64,000 nt of DNA, taken from NCBI RefSeq assembly GCF_005047355.1, contig NZ_SUMC01000013.1:111754-175753 (forward strand), given 5' to 3'. This DNA is from Actinacidiphila oryziradicis (lineage in GTDB: Bacteria > Actinomycetota > Actinomycetes > Streptomycetales > Streptomycetaceae). Made by a program: the position numbers and the translations under genes. Below, piece by piece: positions 16,621-25,582 of the stretch; positions within the stretch are counted from its first letter, which is position 1; each line of letters begins with the position of its first letter. Under the pieces are notes generated by a model. It saw only the letters and a program-made list of their open reading frames with translations. It was not told the origin of the DNA and ran no database searches.

Positions 16621-19380
16621 GTGATACGAGAGCAAAAAGAGACAGCAGGGCAGCAGAACGCCGAATCCGGCGCGCCCCCTGCCGAGGGCGCCCAAGTGCC
16701 GGGGGCTGATGCCGCCATGCCCGCGAACAGCCTTGGGGACGGCTCCACGGACGCGCCGGAGGCCCCTGCGGAGGGACCGGAAGCCGACGACGCGGGGGCC
16801 GCGCGGATTGATCCGGTGGCGCGGGACGAGCCGCTGCTGCCGGCGCGGGTGCACCGGCCGGTGGATCTGATGCGGTTTGTGCTCGGGCTGCTGGGGATCG
16901 CGGTCGTGCTGGCCATCGCCGGGTTCGCGCACGCGACGACTTCCGGGGTGGAGCAGGACATCGCGAAGGGGTCGACGCACGCGCCGCAGCCGCTGATCAC
17001 TTTCGCGGGGTTGACGGCGAGCGTGGCGGTGCTGATCGTGCCGGTCGCGTACGCGATCGAGCGGCTGATCAAGAGGGACGGGCTGCGGATCGCCGATGGT
17101 GTACTCGCGGCTGTGCTCGCGCACGGCGTGTCGCTCGCGACGGACCTGTGGGTCTCCGACGCCGCCCCGGCGGCCATCAGGGACGCCCTGACCCGCGATG
17201 CGCCCGGGGGCGGCCTCACCGACCCCGTACATGGATACCTCGCGCCGGTCATCGCCTATATGACGGCAGTGGGCATGGCCCGCCGCCCGCGCTGGCGCGT
17301 GGCGCTGTGGTGCGTGCTGATACTGGACGCGTTCGCGGTGCTGGTAGGCGGCTATACGACACCGTTCTCGATCTTCGTCACCGTACTGATCGGCTGGACC
17401 GTCGCATACGGCACGCTCTACGCGGTCGGCTCGCCCAATGTGCGCCCCACCGGCCAGCACCTCCTCGCCGGTCTGCGCCGGGTGGGATTCGCGCCGCTCA
17501 CCGCCGTACGGGCTGAGGAGGAGACCCCCGACACGCCCGACTCCGACCGTGGACGCCGCTATACGGTCACGTTGGAGGACGGGCCGCCGCTCGACGTCAC
17601 GGTCGTCGACCGCGAGCAGCAGGCCCACGGCTTCTTCTACCGGGTGTGGCGGCGCCTTCAATTGCGCGGCATCAACCAGCGACGCAGCCTCCAATCGCTG
17701 CGCCAGGCCCTGGAGCAGGAGGCACTGCTCGCGTACGCGGCGATCGCCGCCGGGGCGAACGCGCCGAAGCTGATCGCCACCTCGGAGCTGGGCCCGGACG
17801 CCGTCATGCTCGTGTACGAACACATCGGCGGCCACAACCTGGACGCACTGAGCGACGACGAGATCACCAATGAGCTGCTGCACGACGCTTGGAAGCAGGT
17901 CAGGGCCTTGCAGTCGCGCCGTATCGCGCACCGAAGACTGGTCGGGGAATCGCTGCTGGTGGACCGTTCGGGCGCGGTGTTCGTGACGGATCTGCGGGGC
18001 GGCGAGATCGCGGCCGGGGACCTCGTGCTGCGAATGGATATCGCGCAGCTGCTGACAACGCTGGCACTGCGCGTCGGCCCCGAGCGGGCCGTGGCCTCGG
18101 CGCTGGCCGTCCTGGGCCCCGACGCGGTGGCGGACTCGCTGCCGCTGCTCCAGCCGATCGCGCTGAGCCGGTCGACCCGGGCCACGCTCAAACACCTCGC
18201 GCGTGACCGGGCGCAGCGGGAGCGCGACGCCGTGCTGGAGGCCTCGAAGGCCACCACAGCGGCCAGGGAGGAGAGCGAAAGCAGCGAGGGTGTGCCGTCG
18301 CGCCCTGACACGAAGGCCGAGCGGCGCGCCGAGAAGGCCGAGAAGAAGGCCATCGAGGTGGCCCTCGACGAGGCGCGTGAGGAGGACCTGCTCTCCCGGA
18401 TCCGCCAGGAAGTGCTGCTGATCCGGCCGCAGGCGCCGGTGGAGCCGGTCCGGTTGGAGCGGATCAAGCCGCGCACCCTGGTCACCTTCATCGCGGGCGC
18501 GTTCGCCGTGTACTTCCTGCTGACGCAGCTCAGTGCGGTGCCGCTGACGGACGCCATCGCCAGGGCCGACTGGGCCTGGGCCCTTGTCGCGCTCCTGGCC
18601 TCCGCCTTGAGTCAGGTCGCGGCGGCCTGTGCCCTGGCCGGTTTTGTGCCTGAGCGGTTGTCACCCGGCAGGACCGTCCTGGCGCAGGTCGCCGGGTCGT
18701 TCGTGAAGCTGGTCGCCCCGGCGGCCGTCGGCGGGGTCGCGCTCAACACCCGCTATCTCCAGAAGTCCGGCGTCCGGCCCGGGCTGGCCGTGGCGAGCGT
18801 CGGCGCGTCGCAATTGGTCGGCCTCGGCTCGCACATCACTCTGCTGATGATCTTCGGCTACATCACCGGTACGGAGAAGACCCCGTCCCTGTCACCGTCC
18901 CGTACGGTCATGGCGGGCCTGCTCACGGTGGGCGTACTGGCGCTGGTGGTCACGGCGATTCCGTCGCTGCGCAAGTTCGTCTCCACGCGGGTGCGGTCGC
19001 TGTTCGCGGGTGTGGTGCCGCGGATGCTCGACGTACTGCAGCAGCCGATGAAGCTCGCCACCGGCATCGGCGGCACCCTCATGGTGACGGTGACCTACGT
19101 CGTCTGCCTCGACGCCTCTGTACGCGCCTTCGGCGGCAGCCTCTCCTACTCGAGCATCGCCGTCGTTTTCCTCGCCGGCAACGCGCTCGGCTCCGCCGCG
19201 CCCACCCCTGGTGGCGTCGGCGCCGTCGAGGCGGCGCTTACGGCGGGTCTTGTGCTCGCCGGGCTGCCGAACGAGATCGCCACCCCGGCCGTCCTCCTCC
19301 ACCGGCTCCTCACTTTCTGGCTGCCCGTGCTGCCCGGCTGGCTCGCTTTCGGCCACCTCACGCGCAAGGGCGCCCTCTGA
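16621..19380 (+). CDS. large membrane protein: pseudokinase-like core fused to LPG-synthase-type flippase domain
   Basis: Encodes 919 residues from GTG. Order: disordered acidic N-terminus (1-75); about seven membrane helices (80-270); a cytosolic kinase-like region (about 290-520) with VMLVYEHIGGHNLD as hinge, AHRRLVGESLLVD in place of the HRD loop and FVTDLRGGEIA in place of DFG; a Lys/Glu-rich coiled segment (545-600); and a C-terminal flippase-like transmembrane domain (about 620-919, UPF0104/LPG_synthase_TM type) with GGVALNTRYLQKSG and PTPGGVGAVEAALT. The family probably moves or senses a lipid; the kinase part lacks a normal catalytic Asp, so may bind ligand only. It is divergent from atl. 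Confidence 0.8.
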   Translation: MIREQKETAGQQNAESGAPPAEGAQVPGADAAMPANSLGDGSTDAPEAPAEGPEADDAGAARIDPVARDEPLLPARVHRPVDLMRFVLGLLGIAVVLAIAGFAHATTSGVEQDIAKGSTHAPQPLITFAGLTASVAVLIVPVAYAIERLIKRDGLRIADGVLAAVLAHGVSLATDLWVSDAAPAAIRDALTRDAPGGGLTDPVHGYLAPVIAYMTAVGMARRPRWRVALWCVLILDAFAVLVGGYTTPFSIFVTVLIGWTVAYGTLYAVGSPNVRPTGQHLLAGLRRVGFAPLTAVRAEEETPDTPDSDRGRRYTVTLEDGPPLDVTVVDREQQAHGFFYRVWRRLQLRGINQRRSLQSLRQALEQEALLAYAAIAAGANAPKLIATSELGPDAVMLVYEHIGGHNLDALSDDEITNELLHDAWKQVRALQSRRIAHRRLVGESLLVDRSGAVFVTDLRGGEIAAGDLVLRMDIAQLLTTLALRVGPERAVASALAVLGPDAVADSLPLLQPIALSRSTRATLKHLARDRAQRERDAVLEASKATTAAREESESSEGVPSRPDTKAERRAEKAEKKAIEVALDEAREEDLLSRIRQEVLLIRPQAPVEPVRLERIKPRTLVTFIAGAFAVYFLLTQLSAVPLTDAIARADWAWALVALLASALSQVAAACALAGFVPERLSPGRTVLAQVAGSFVKLVAPAAVGGVALNTRYLQKSGVRPGLAVASVGASQLVGLGSHITLLMIFGYITGTEKTPSLSPSRTVMAGLLTVGVLALVVTAIPSLRKFVSTRVRSLFAGVVPRMLDVLQQPMKLATGIGGTLMVTVTYVVCLDASVRAFGGSLSYSSIAVVFLAGNALGSAAPTPGGVGAVEAALTAGLVLAGLPNEIATPAVLLHRLLTFWLPVLPGWLAFGHLTRKGAL

Positions 19381-19448
19381 CGCGGCGCGAGCGTGCGCCG
19401 AGCCCCTCCGCGCGGCAGGGCTCGTCGCACTCTCGCGCCCATATACGC

Positions 19449-19679
19449 GTGTTTCGCCGGAGCCCCGGCTCGCTCGCCGGGATCTTCGTCTCGAAGTCCG
19501 GGTCGCCGCTCGGCCCATGGAGCCGGATCGCGGACTGTCCGACGCCGGGCGTCCAGGCCTGGTACGACCAGTTCCTCCCCGTCGACCCGACTGACGCGGG
19601 CCTGGGCCCGGACGGCAAGCTCCACGCGGCCACGCACGGCCGGGGCATCTACTCCATCTCCGTAATCGACCTGAAGTGA
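19449..19679 (+). pseudogene. remnant of a BNR/sialidase-type beta-propeller protein
   Basis: The 76 codons read like two joined pieces of a secreted beta-propeller glycosidase-like protein: a segment VSKSGSPLGPWSRIAD...GVQAWYDQFLPVDPTD typical of the middle of such proteins, then without the usual several hundred residues the C-terminal GKLHAATHGRGIYSISV. The beginning and the central part are missing, and no ribosome binding site precedes the frame. Parsimonious reading: a large internal deletion left this scar downstream of the flippase gene. Identification rests on the ATHGRG and GVQAWY motifs only. Confidence 0.6.
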
Positions 19680-19687
19680 CGTGAGTG

Positions 19688-19724
19688 CGGGCCCCGCCAC
19701 GCTCTCAGGAGCCGACGGGGCCCG
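19688..19724 (-). terminator. hairpin after the Lys/Asp/His-rich gene
   Basis: CGGGCCCCG (19688-19696) pairs with CGGGGCCCG (19716-19724), loop 19 bases; it lies just beyond the stop of the minus-strand gene. Confidence 0.5.
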
Positions 19725-19745
19725 TCAGGGCAGAAACGGCCTGCC

Positions 19746-20486
19746 TCAGTGCTGCCACCCGTTGCCATAGCCGTGGCTGCTCTCGTGGCTGTTGTCGTAG
19801 CCCTTGTCGCGGTCCTCGTCGCGGTCCTTGTTGTCGTAGCCCTTGTCGCGGTCCTCGTCGTGGTCCTTGTCGTAGCCCTTGTCGCGGTCCTTGTCGCAGT
19901 CCTTGTCAAAGCCCTTCTCGTGGTCCCTGCCAAAGCCCTTGTCGTAATCCTTGTCAAAGCCCTTGTGGTGACGGAAGCCATCGTGGTCGCCGAAGCCGTG
20001 GTGGCCGCCGAAGCCGTGGTGGCCAAAATCGCCAAGGATCAGGCCCAGGCCGCCCAGCAGTCCGCCGCCGTAGGAGGACTCGCCAAAGCTGTACTCCTTG
20101 CCGAAGTGCTTGTGATCGCCGTGCTCGTCATGGTCGCGCTTGTCATCGTTGTAGCCGAAGTCGTCCTTCTGGCCGTAGTCGTCGCTCTTATGGCCGTAGC
20201 CGTCACTCTTGTAGCCGTAGCCCTTCTTGTGGTCACAGTCCTTCTTGTGGCCGTAGCCGTAGTCCTTGTGGCCGTAGTCGTCCTTCTTGCTGTGCTCGTC
20301 CTTCTTACTGTGCTCTTCCTTCTTGTGGCCCTTTTCCTTCTTGTGGCCGTGGTCGTCCTTCTTCTTGGACTGCTTGTGAGAGGAGCGCGGATTGTCCCCG
20401 GCCATGGCGGGCACGGAGGCACTGACGATGAGGCCGAGCGAGGCGGCACCAAGAGCGCTGGTGGCAAGGATGCGACGAATGCGCAC
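19746..20486 (-). CDS. secreted low-complexity protein rich in Lys, Asp, His, Gly and Tyr
   Basis: Encodes 246 residues from a GTG with AAGGAG 7 nt upstream. The signal peptide is clear (RIRRILATSALGAASLG... cut near AMA-GD). The mature chain is built of repeats: HKKEKGHKKEEHSKKDEHS, YGHKDYGYGHKKD, then a Gly-rich hydrophobic patch GGGLLGGLGLILGD, a HHGFGGHHGFGDHDGF block and tail units KDRDKGYDKDHDEDRDKGYD. Two cysteines occur, both in a DCD context (DCDHKK and DKDCDKD). Composition suggests metal binding, wall polymer binding or condensate formation, but no family is recognised. The gene body shows DNA-level repetition (CTTGTCGTAG, CTTGTCGCGG units), so length variation between strains is likely. 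Confidence 0.75.
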   Translation of the reverse strand: MRIRRILATSALGAASLGLIVSASVPAMAGDNPRSSHKQSKKKDDHGHKKEKGHKKEEHSKKDEHSKKDDYGHKDYGYGHKKDCDHKKGYGYKSDGYGHKSDDYGQKDDFGYNDDKRDHDEHGDHKHFGKEYSFGESSYGGGLLGGLGLILGDFGHHGFGGHHGFGDHDGFRHHKGFDKDYDKGFGRDHEKGFDKDCDKDRDKGYDKDHDEDRDKGYDNKDRDEDRDKGYDNSHESSHGYGNGWQH

Positions 20487-20560
20487 GGAAATCTCCTTCA
20501 AGTGCGTGAGTGCACGAATGCACATCTACGGGCACTTCAAAGCGTCACCGCCGATGACTC

Positions 20561-20977
20561 TCAGCGCATTTCGGGTGAGCCAATCGTGAACTCACACCAA
20601 ACGATCTTCCCCGGCCGCCTCTCCCCCACCCCCCACTTGTCAGCCACCTCTCCCACCAGCATCAGCCCCCGACCAACCTCCTCCTCCTCGGACGGATGGC
20701 GCACCTCGGGCCGGCCGTCCCCGCTGTCGTGCACCTCCACCCGCAGCACCCCGTCCGGCACCGTCAGCCGCACCAGGAACCCCCGCCCGGCCGGCACTCC
20801 ATACCGCAGGGCGTTCGTCGCGAGCTCGGACACGCACAACAGGACGTCTTCCACGCACTCTTGTACGCCCCAGATCGCGAGCACTCTCGCCGCGAACCCG
20901 CGCGCGGCGGGAACTGATTCAAGACGCCGGTCAAAGAACTGCTCCTGCGTCACAGGCAACGGATTATTGTGGTTCAC
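20561..20977 (-). CDS. RsbW-like ATP-binding regulatory protein (HATPase_c)
   Basis: Encodes 138 residues from GTG 20977; an ATG at 21028 in the same frame gives 17 more residues and cannot be excluded. It carries the N-box CVSELATNALRYG and the G-boxes EVHDSGDGRP and VGRGLMLVGEVADKWG of the anti-sigma/histidine-kinase ATPase fold. Streptomyces has many such stand-alone proteins, usually acting as anti-sigma kinases or partners of BldB/XRE proteins. None of those partners is adjacent here. It is divergent from the glycerophosphodiesterase gene. Confidence 0.82.
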   Translation of the reverse strand: MNHNNPLPVTQEQFFDRRLESVPAARGFAARVLAIWGVQECVEDVLLCVSELATNALRYGVPAGRGFLVRLTVPDGVLRVEVHDSGDGRPEVRHPSEEEEVGRGLMLVGEVADKWGVGERRPGKIVWCEFTIGSPEMR

Positions 20978-21238
20978 ATCACACAATGTCGCGCTAAGTG
21001 ACCACCCTTGACAAGGAGTAGCGCCCATACGTCGCCAGTAATACAGAGCTGGAAAGAGATCCGTCATGGCTCGCCAACAGAGCAACCAACCTTCGCCAAC
21101 TTCGCGCAACATCGGACGACTTCGGACTACGCCCTGGCCATACCGCCAACCTGGACCAGGTCACGCTGCTGGTCTGTGCCGCCACGCTCGCTGACGGAGG
21201 TTCAGCACCGTGCTGCTCCCCTCTGTCAATGTGTAGGC

Positions 21239-22144
21239 ATGTACAACAGCCGCCTCACCACAGCCGGATTCAGGGCCGGGTCCGCAACCACAGCCGCAGC
21301 CGCAGCACTGCTCAGCTTGGGGGCGTTCGTGGTGCCGGCGCACTCGCGCCTGGAGACCGCTACAAGGACGGGGACCGTGACGGTGTTCGGCCACCGGGGT
21401 GCACCGACGCGTGCGCCGGAGAACACGCTGGCGTCCGTACGCAAGGCCTCGGCGCTGGGCACGAAATGGGTCGAGAACGATGTGCAGCGGACGAAGGACG
21501 GCAAGCTGGTCGTCATCCATGACACGACGCTGACGCGCACGACAAACGCCAAGAAGATCTTCCCGAACCGGGCCCCCTGGAACGTCGGCGACTTCACGCT
21601 CGCGGAGATCAAGAAGCTGGACGCGGGCAGTTGGTTCGGGAAGGAGTACCGGAATGAGCGCGTCCCGACCCTGGGCCAGTACATGGACCTGCTGAACCGG
21701 ACGGGTCAGAAGCTGCTGCTGGAGCTGAAGCAGCCGCAGCTGTACCCCGGCATCGAGCAGCAGACGCTGGGCGTGCTCCGGGCCAAGGGCTGGCTCGACA
21801 GCGGACACGTCCGCGACAAGCTGGTGATCCAGAGCTTCAGCGCCGCCGCGCTGCGCACGACACACCGGCTGAGCCCCGCCGTACGAACCGGGCTGCTGGG
21901 CAGTCCGGCACTCGGCACGCTGAAGGCGTACACGGCCTTCGCCGACGAGGTCAACCCGCGCTACACGGCCGTGACGCCCTCATACATTGACGCCGTGCAC
22001 CGTCTGAAGGGCCCGCACGGGATCCGCCTGAAGGTGAACGCCTGGACGGTCGACGACGCGTCGACGGCCGCGCGGATGGCCGGGTTCGGCGTGGACGGGA
22101 TCATCTCGAACCGGCCTCAGGCAATTTGTGAGGCCGTCGGCTGA
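21239..22144 (+). CDS. secreted glycerophosphodiester phosphodiesterase
   Basis: Encodes 301 residues. The N-terminus is a signal peptide (Arg-containing start, core TTAAAAALLSLGAFVVPAHS). The GDPD TIM barrel is complete: FGHRGAPTRAPENT with catalytic His and Glu-Asn, VENDVQRTKDG, VIHDTTLTRTT with the second His-Asp, LLLELKQP and NAWTVDD. It releases glycerol-3-phosphate and alcohol from deacylated phospholipids outside the cell, for phosphate scavenging or teichoic-acid turnover. The upstream gene is divergent; a bidirectional terminator overlaps its 3' end. Confidence 0.92.
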   Translation: MYNSRLTTAGFRAGSATTAAAAALLSLGAFVVPAHSRLETATRTGTVTVFGHRGAPTRAPENTLASVRKASALGTKWVENDVQRTKDGKLVVIHDTTLTRTTNAKKIFPNRAPWNVGDFTLAEIKKLDAGSWFGKEYRNERVPTLGQYMDLLNRTGQKLLLELKQPQLYPGIEQQTLGVLRAKGWLDSGHVRDKLVIQSFSAAALRTTHRLSPAVRTGLLGSPALGTLKAYTAFADEVNPRYTAVTPSYIDAVHRLKGPHGIRLKVNAWTVDDASTAARMAGFGVDGIISNRPQAICEAVG

Positions 22145-22160
22145 TGCCGACGGCCTCACA
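22127..22160. terminator. bidirectional terminator between GDPD and moeZ
   Basis: Perfect 15-bp stem (22127-22141 with 22146-22160), loop TGAT. The left arm is inside the last codons of the phosphodiesterase and serves both convergent genes. Confidence 0.85.
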
Positions 22161-22184
22161 AGGTGCGCAGCAGTGCTGAGCCGC

Positions 22185-23363
22185 TCAGTAGACCGGCTTG
22201 TGCGGCTCGACGGTGTTGACCCAGCCGATGACACCGCCGCCGACATGCACGGCGTCGGAGAAGCCGGCCGACTTCAGGACGGCGAGGACCTCCGCCGAGC
22301 GGACGCCGGTCTTGCAGTGGAGGACGATGCGCTTGTTCTGGGGGAGGTCCTGGAGGGCGTTGCCCATCAGGAACTCGTTCTTGGGGATGAGGCGGGCGCC
22401 GGGGATGGAGACGATCTCGTACTCGTTCTGCTCCCGGACATCGATGATGTCGATGTTCTCGCCGTCGTCGATCCACTCCTTGAGCTGCTTCGGGGTGATC
22501 GTCGAGCCGAGGGCGGCCTCCTGGGCCTCCTCGCTGACGACGCCGCAGAAGGCCTCGTAGTCGATCAGCTCGGTGACGGTGGGATTCTCGCCGCAGACCG
22601 CGCAGTCGGGGTCCTTGCGGACCTTGACCTGGCGGTAGGTCATCTCCAGGGCGTCGTAGATCATCAGGCGGCCGACGAGCGGTTCGCCGATGCCGGTGAG
22701 GAGCTTGATGGCCTCCGTCACCTGGATGGAGCCGATGGAGCCGCAGAGGACGCCGAGGACACCGCCCTCGGCGCAGCTCGGGACCATGCCGGGCGGCGGG
22801 GGCTCGGGGTAGAGGCAGCGGTAGCAGGGGCCGTGCTCGGACCAGAAGACCGAGGCCTGGCCGTCGAAGCGGTAGATGGAGCCCCAGATGTACGGCTTGT
22901 TGAGCAGCACGGCCGCGTCGTTGACGAGGTAGCGCGTCGCGAAGTTGTCGGTGCCGTCGACGATGAGATCGTACTGGGAGAAGATCTCCTTGACGTTCTC
23001 CGCCTCCAGGCGCTCCTGGTGCAGGACGACATTGACGTACGGGTTGATCCCGAGGACCGAGTCCCGGGCGGACTCGGCCTTCGAGCGGCCGATGTCGGCC
23101 TGGCTGTGGATGATCTGGCGCTGGAGGTTCGACTCGTCGACCTCGTCGAACTCGACGATGCCGAGGGTCCCGATACCGGCGGCGGCCAGATACATGAGGG
23201 CGGGTGAGCCCAGGCCGCCGGCACCGACACAGAGGACCTTGGCATTCTTCAGCCGCTTCTGCCCGTCCATCCCGACGTCGGGGATGATCAGGTGGCGGGA
23301 GTACCTGCGGACCTCGTCGACGGTGAGCTCGGCGGCGGGCTCGACCAGGGGTGGCAGCGACAC
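22185..23363 (-). CDS. moeZ: MoeZ: adenylyltransferase/sulfurtransferase for sulfur carrier proteins
   Basis: Encodes 392 residues from a GTG with GGAG 5 nt upstream. The N-terminal E1-like domain has GAGGLG (47-52) for ATP and EFDEVDESNLQRQ, with catalytic GTDNFATRYLVND and the loop Cys in YRCLYPEPPPPGM. The C-terminal rhodanese domain carries the persulfide Cys350 in VLHCKTGVRS. MoeZ adenylates and thiolates carriers of the ThiS, MoaD and CysO type, so feeds thiamine, molybdopterin, cysteine and thio-natural products. The family is usual at this chromosomal place in actinobacteria. Confidence 0.95.
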   Translation of the reverse strand: MSLPPLVEPAAELTVDEVRRYSRHLIIPDVGMDGQKRLKNAKVLCVGAGGLGSPALMYLAAAGIGTLGIVEFDEVDESNLQRQIIHSQADIGRSKAESARDSVLGINPYVNVVLHQERLEAENVKEIFSQYDLIVDGTDNFATRYLVNDAAVLLNKPYIWGSIYRFDGQASVFWSEHGPCYRCLYPEPPPPGMVPSCAEGGVLGVLCGSIGSIQVTEAIKLLTGIGEPLVGRLMIYDALEMTYRQVKVRKDPDCAVCGENPTVTELIDYEAFCGVVSEEAQEAALGSTITPKQLKEWIDDGENIDIIDVREQNEYEIVSIPGARLIPKNEFLMGNALQDLPQNKRIVLHCKTGVRSAEVLAVLKSAGFSDAVHVGGGVIGWVNTVEPHKPVY

Positions 23364-23508
23364 GGGAACTCCGGATCGGTAGGCATATGTGTACTACGTT
23401 GTTCTCCCCGTAACAGTGCCACGCACTCGGATATTCCGAGATACCTGGTCCGAGGCGCGAGACGGATACGCGAGACGGACAAAGTTCACATGCTGCGCCC
23501 GGCTTGGG

Positions 23509-24405
23509 TCAGACGCGGCATGCCGCCTCCATCCATACGTCCGCGAGCGACTCCTCCAGCGCGATACGGGGGCGCCAGCCGAGCCGGTCGCGGGCGGTGC
23601 GCACATCGGCCTGCTGCCAGTTCCCGCAGCCGTCCGGGTAGGCGATCTGCGGTTCGTCGAGCTCGTACAGGGAGCCGCCGAAGCCCGCCGCGTGCGCCAG
23701 CCCGGCCGCTACCTCGCGCATCGGCAGCGCCCGCCCGGTACCGATGTTCACCACGCCCTGTGCCGCCGACAGGGATGCGGCATGGACCGCCCGCGCCACA
23801 TCCCTTACGTCCACGAAGTCGCGCTGCACCGCCAGCCCCGCGAGTTTCAGGTCACCGTCCCCGCTCTCCATCGCCCGCCGCAGCGCCTCCGCGAGCCGCC
23901 CCAGTGGCGCCCCAGTGGGCGTACCGGGGCCGACCGGCGTGAAGATCCGCAGCACGATCGCGTCCAGCCCCGAGCCCAGCACCAGCTCCGACCCGGCCAG
24001 CTTGCTCACCCCGTACGGGCCCCCCGGACGCGGCACCGCGTCCTCCGGCGTGGACGAGCCCGCCGGCGAGGGGCCGTACTCCGCCGCGCACCCGAGCTGC
24101 ACCAGGCGTGACCCGGTGCCGCTGCGGCGCATCGCCTCGCACACCGTGGCGACCGCGATCGTGTTGTGCCGGGTCAGCTCGCGGGCGCCGCCCCTGATCG
24201 CCCCGGCGCAGTTGACGACCACTCCGGGGTGAACGGCGTCCAGGAAGCGCGCCAGCGCCCCGGGGCTGCCGGAGGAGAGGTCGAAGCGCACATCGGCGTC
24301 GTCGCTCCGCCCGAGGGCGGTGAGCTGCACGGCGGGATCCGCGAGCAGCCGTTCGGCGACATGGCGGCCGAGGAATCCATCGGCCCCGAGGAGGAGGACT
24401 CTCAT
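23509..24405 (-). CDS. NAD-dependent epimerase/dehydratase
   Basis: Encodes 298 residues from ATG 24405. An extended short-chain dehydrogenase: GADGFLGRH cofactor motif (7-15), NCAG, catalytic GPYGVSKLAGSE (YxxxK), QRDFVDVRDVARA and GRALPMREVA. It probably acts on a nucleotide sugar. It is the last gene of a minus-strand operon with the 8-helix membrane protein and the PelF-like glycosyltransferase, so should supply or modify the sugar of the glycan made there. Confidence 0.88.
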   Translation of the reverse strand: MRVLLLGADGFLGRHVAERLLADPAVQLTALGRSDDADVRFDLSSGSPGALARFLDAVHPGVVVNCAGAIRGGARELTRHNTIAVATVCEAMRRSGTGSRLVQLGCAAEYGPSPAGSSTPEDAVPRPGGPYGVSKLAGSELVLGSGLDAIVLRIFTPVGPGTPTGAPLGRLAEALRRAMESGDGDLKLAGLAVQRDFVDVRDVARAVHAASLSAAQGVVNIGTGRALPMREVAAGLAHAAGFGGSLYELDEPQIAYPDGCGNWQQADVRTARDRLGWRPRIALEESLADVWMEAACRV

Positions 24406-24469
24406 CGATTGTTCATTGCTCCTATCGGTGTTACGAGGGTCTTTGTGGTCACCGGCTGCCGGACGCGCC

Positions 24470-25582
24470 TCACGGCGCCACCGGGTGCGCCGAGGCACGG
24501 GACAGGGCCCGCCGCGCGTATCCCGCCAGGACCAGCGCGGCCACACCGCAGGCCGGGGCGGACAGAGCGGCCGGGCCCACCGCCTCGATGGGGCCGGCGA
24601 GCGGTTCCAGGCCGTGGACGCGGTGGAGGAAGGCGCCCGCGAGTGCGCAGACCTCGACGGCCGACGCGGCGGCGAGGCCGGCCGCGGCGGCACCGGGGAA
24701 GCCGTGGATGGCGAGCAGGCGGGCGGTGAAGAGCAGCATGCCGAGCGCGGCCGGCCCGGCCAGGGCGGCCGGGGTGCGAGCGGCGCCGGTCGCGGCCGAC
24801 ACGGCGCAGAGCAGCGCCAGCAGCAGGAGGAGGAACAGCACCATCGTGCCCGCGAGCAGCGGGCGTACGGCGGCGGCGAAGTCCGCGAGGCTACGGCTGG
24901 CGTCCCGATGGGCCCGGGACCGTACGGCGTACCGGTGCGCGCACCACGCCGCGGGGGCCAGCGCGAGCGCCAGAGCGGTCGGCGCGGCCGCCGCGGCCGG
25001 GGCGAACGGGGCGAACGGGGCGAACGGGACCCCGGCATCGGCAGGGTGGCCCAGCAGCGCCGCGACCGCCGGCTCCCCGTACAGCGCGAAGCCGAGCAGC
25101 CAGCACGTCCACAGCGCCCCGCCGGCCGCCGCCCCGCCCGGCGCCCGCAGCGGCCCCTGGCGGACCACCGACTGCACGGCCAGCGCGATCAACGGCACCG
25201 CCACCGCGGCCACGGCCAGCGCCCGCAGCGGCTGGGCGCGCAGCGCGTGCACGCTGAGCGCGGTGGCCGCGCAGGCCGCGCCGGGGAGCAGATACAGCGC
25301 CGCGCGGTACGCCGACAGCCGTACGGCGGCGCTCCGGGGCCGCCTCACCGCCGACGCGGCCGGGTCATGGTCCTGGTGTGCCCGGGTCTGGCCCGCTTCG
25401 CGCGGAACCCGCGCATACACCTCCTCCGCCAGCGAGAACACATCCCGGTGCCGAAACCTCCCGGCCACGCTGTCGGTCATCCCGTGCGCCTCCAGGCCCG
25501 CCGCGATCTCCAGCGGGTCGACTGCCTCTGCGCACAGCTCCTGGTGACGGTGGATCAGCCCCAGTACGGGATCGGCGGTCAT
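24470..25582 (-). CDS. polytopic membrane protein of the glycosyltransferase operon
   Basis: Encodes 370 residues; the start ATG overlaps the glycosyltransferase stop as ATGA and has AGGAGG 7-8 nt upstream. Residues 1-90 are cytosolic (QELCAEAVDPLEIAAGLEAH), then about eight hydrophobic helices, for example LAGTMVLFLLLLLALLCAV. A 9-bp tandem DNA repeat at 24999-25028 encodes PFAPFAPFAP between helices. No family is certain; position beside a PelF-like enzyme suggests a PelG-like exporter or scaffold, but 8 rather than 12 helices argue caution. Confidence 0.75.
   Translation of the reverse strand: MTADPVLGLIHRHQELCAEAVDPLEIAAGLEAHGMTDSVAGRFRHRDVFSLAEEVYARVPREAGQTRAHQDHDPAASAVRRPRSAAVRLSAYRAALYLLPGAACAATALSVHALRAQPLRALAVAAVAVPLIALAVQSVVRQGPLRAPGGAAAGGALWTCWLLGFALYGEPAVAALLGHPADAGVPFAPFAPFAPAAAAAPTALALALAPAAWCAHRYAVRSRAHRDASRSLADFAAAVRPLLAGTMVLFLLLLLALLCAVSAATGAARTPAALAGPAALGMLLFTARLLAIHGFPGAAAAGLAAASAVEVCALAGAFLHRVHGLEPLAGPIEAVGPAALSAPACGVAALVLAGYARRALSRASAHPVAP

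Noticed and set aside
19746..20486. Possible tandem repeat array or CRISPR-like pattern
   Set aside because: The repeats are imperfect codon repeats of a signal-peptide protein and have no spacer structure.
21010..21055. TTGACA and TAATAC as a plus-strand promoter for the phosphodiesterase
   Set aside because: Spacing is 25 bp, too long for a normal sigma-70 type promoter.
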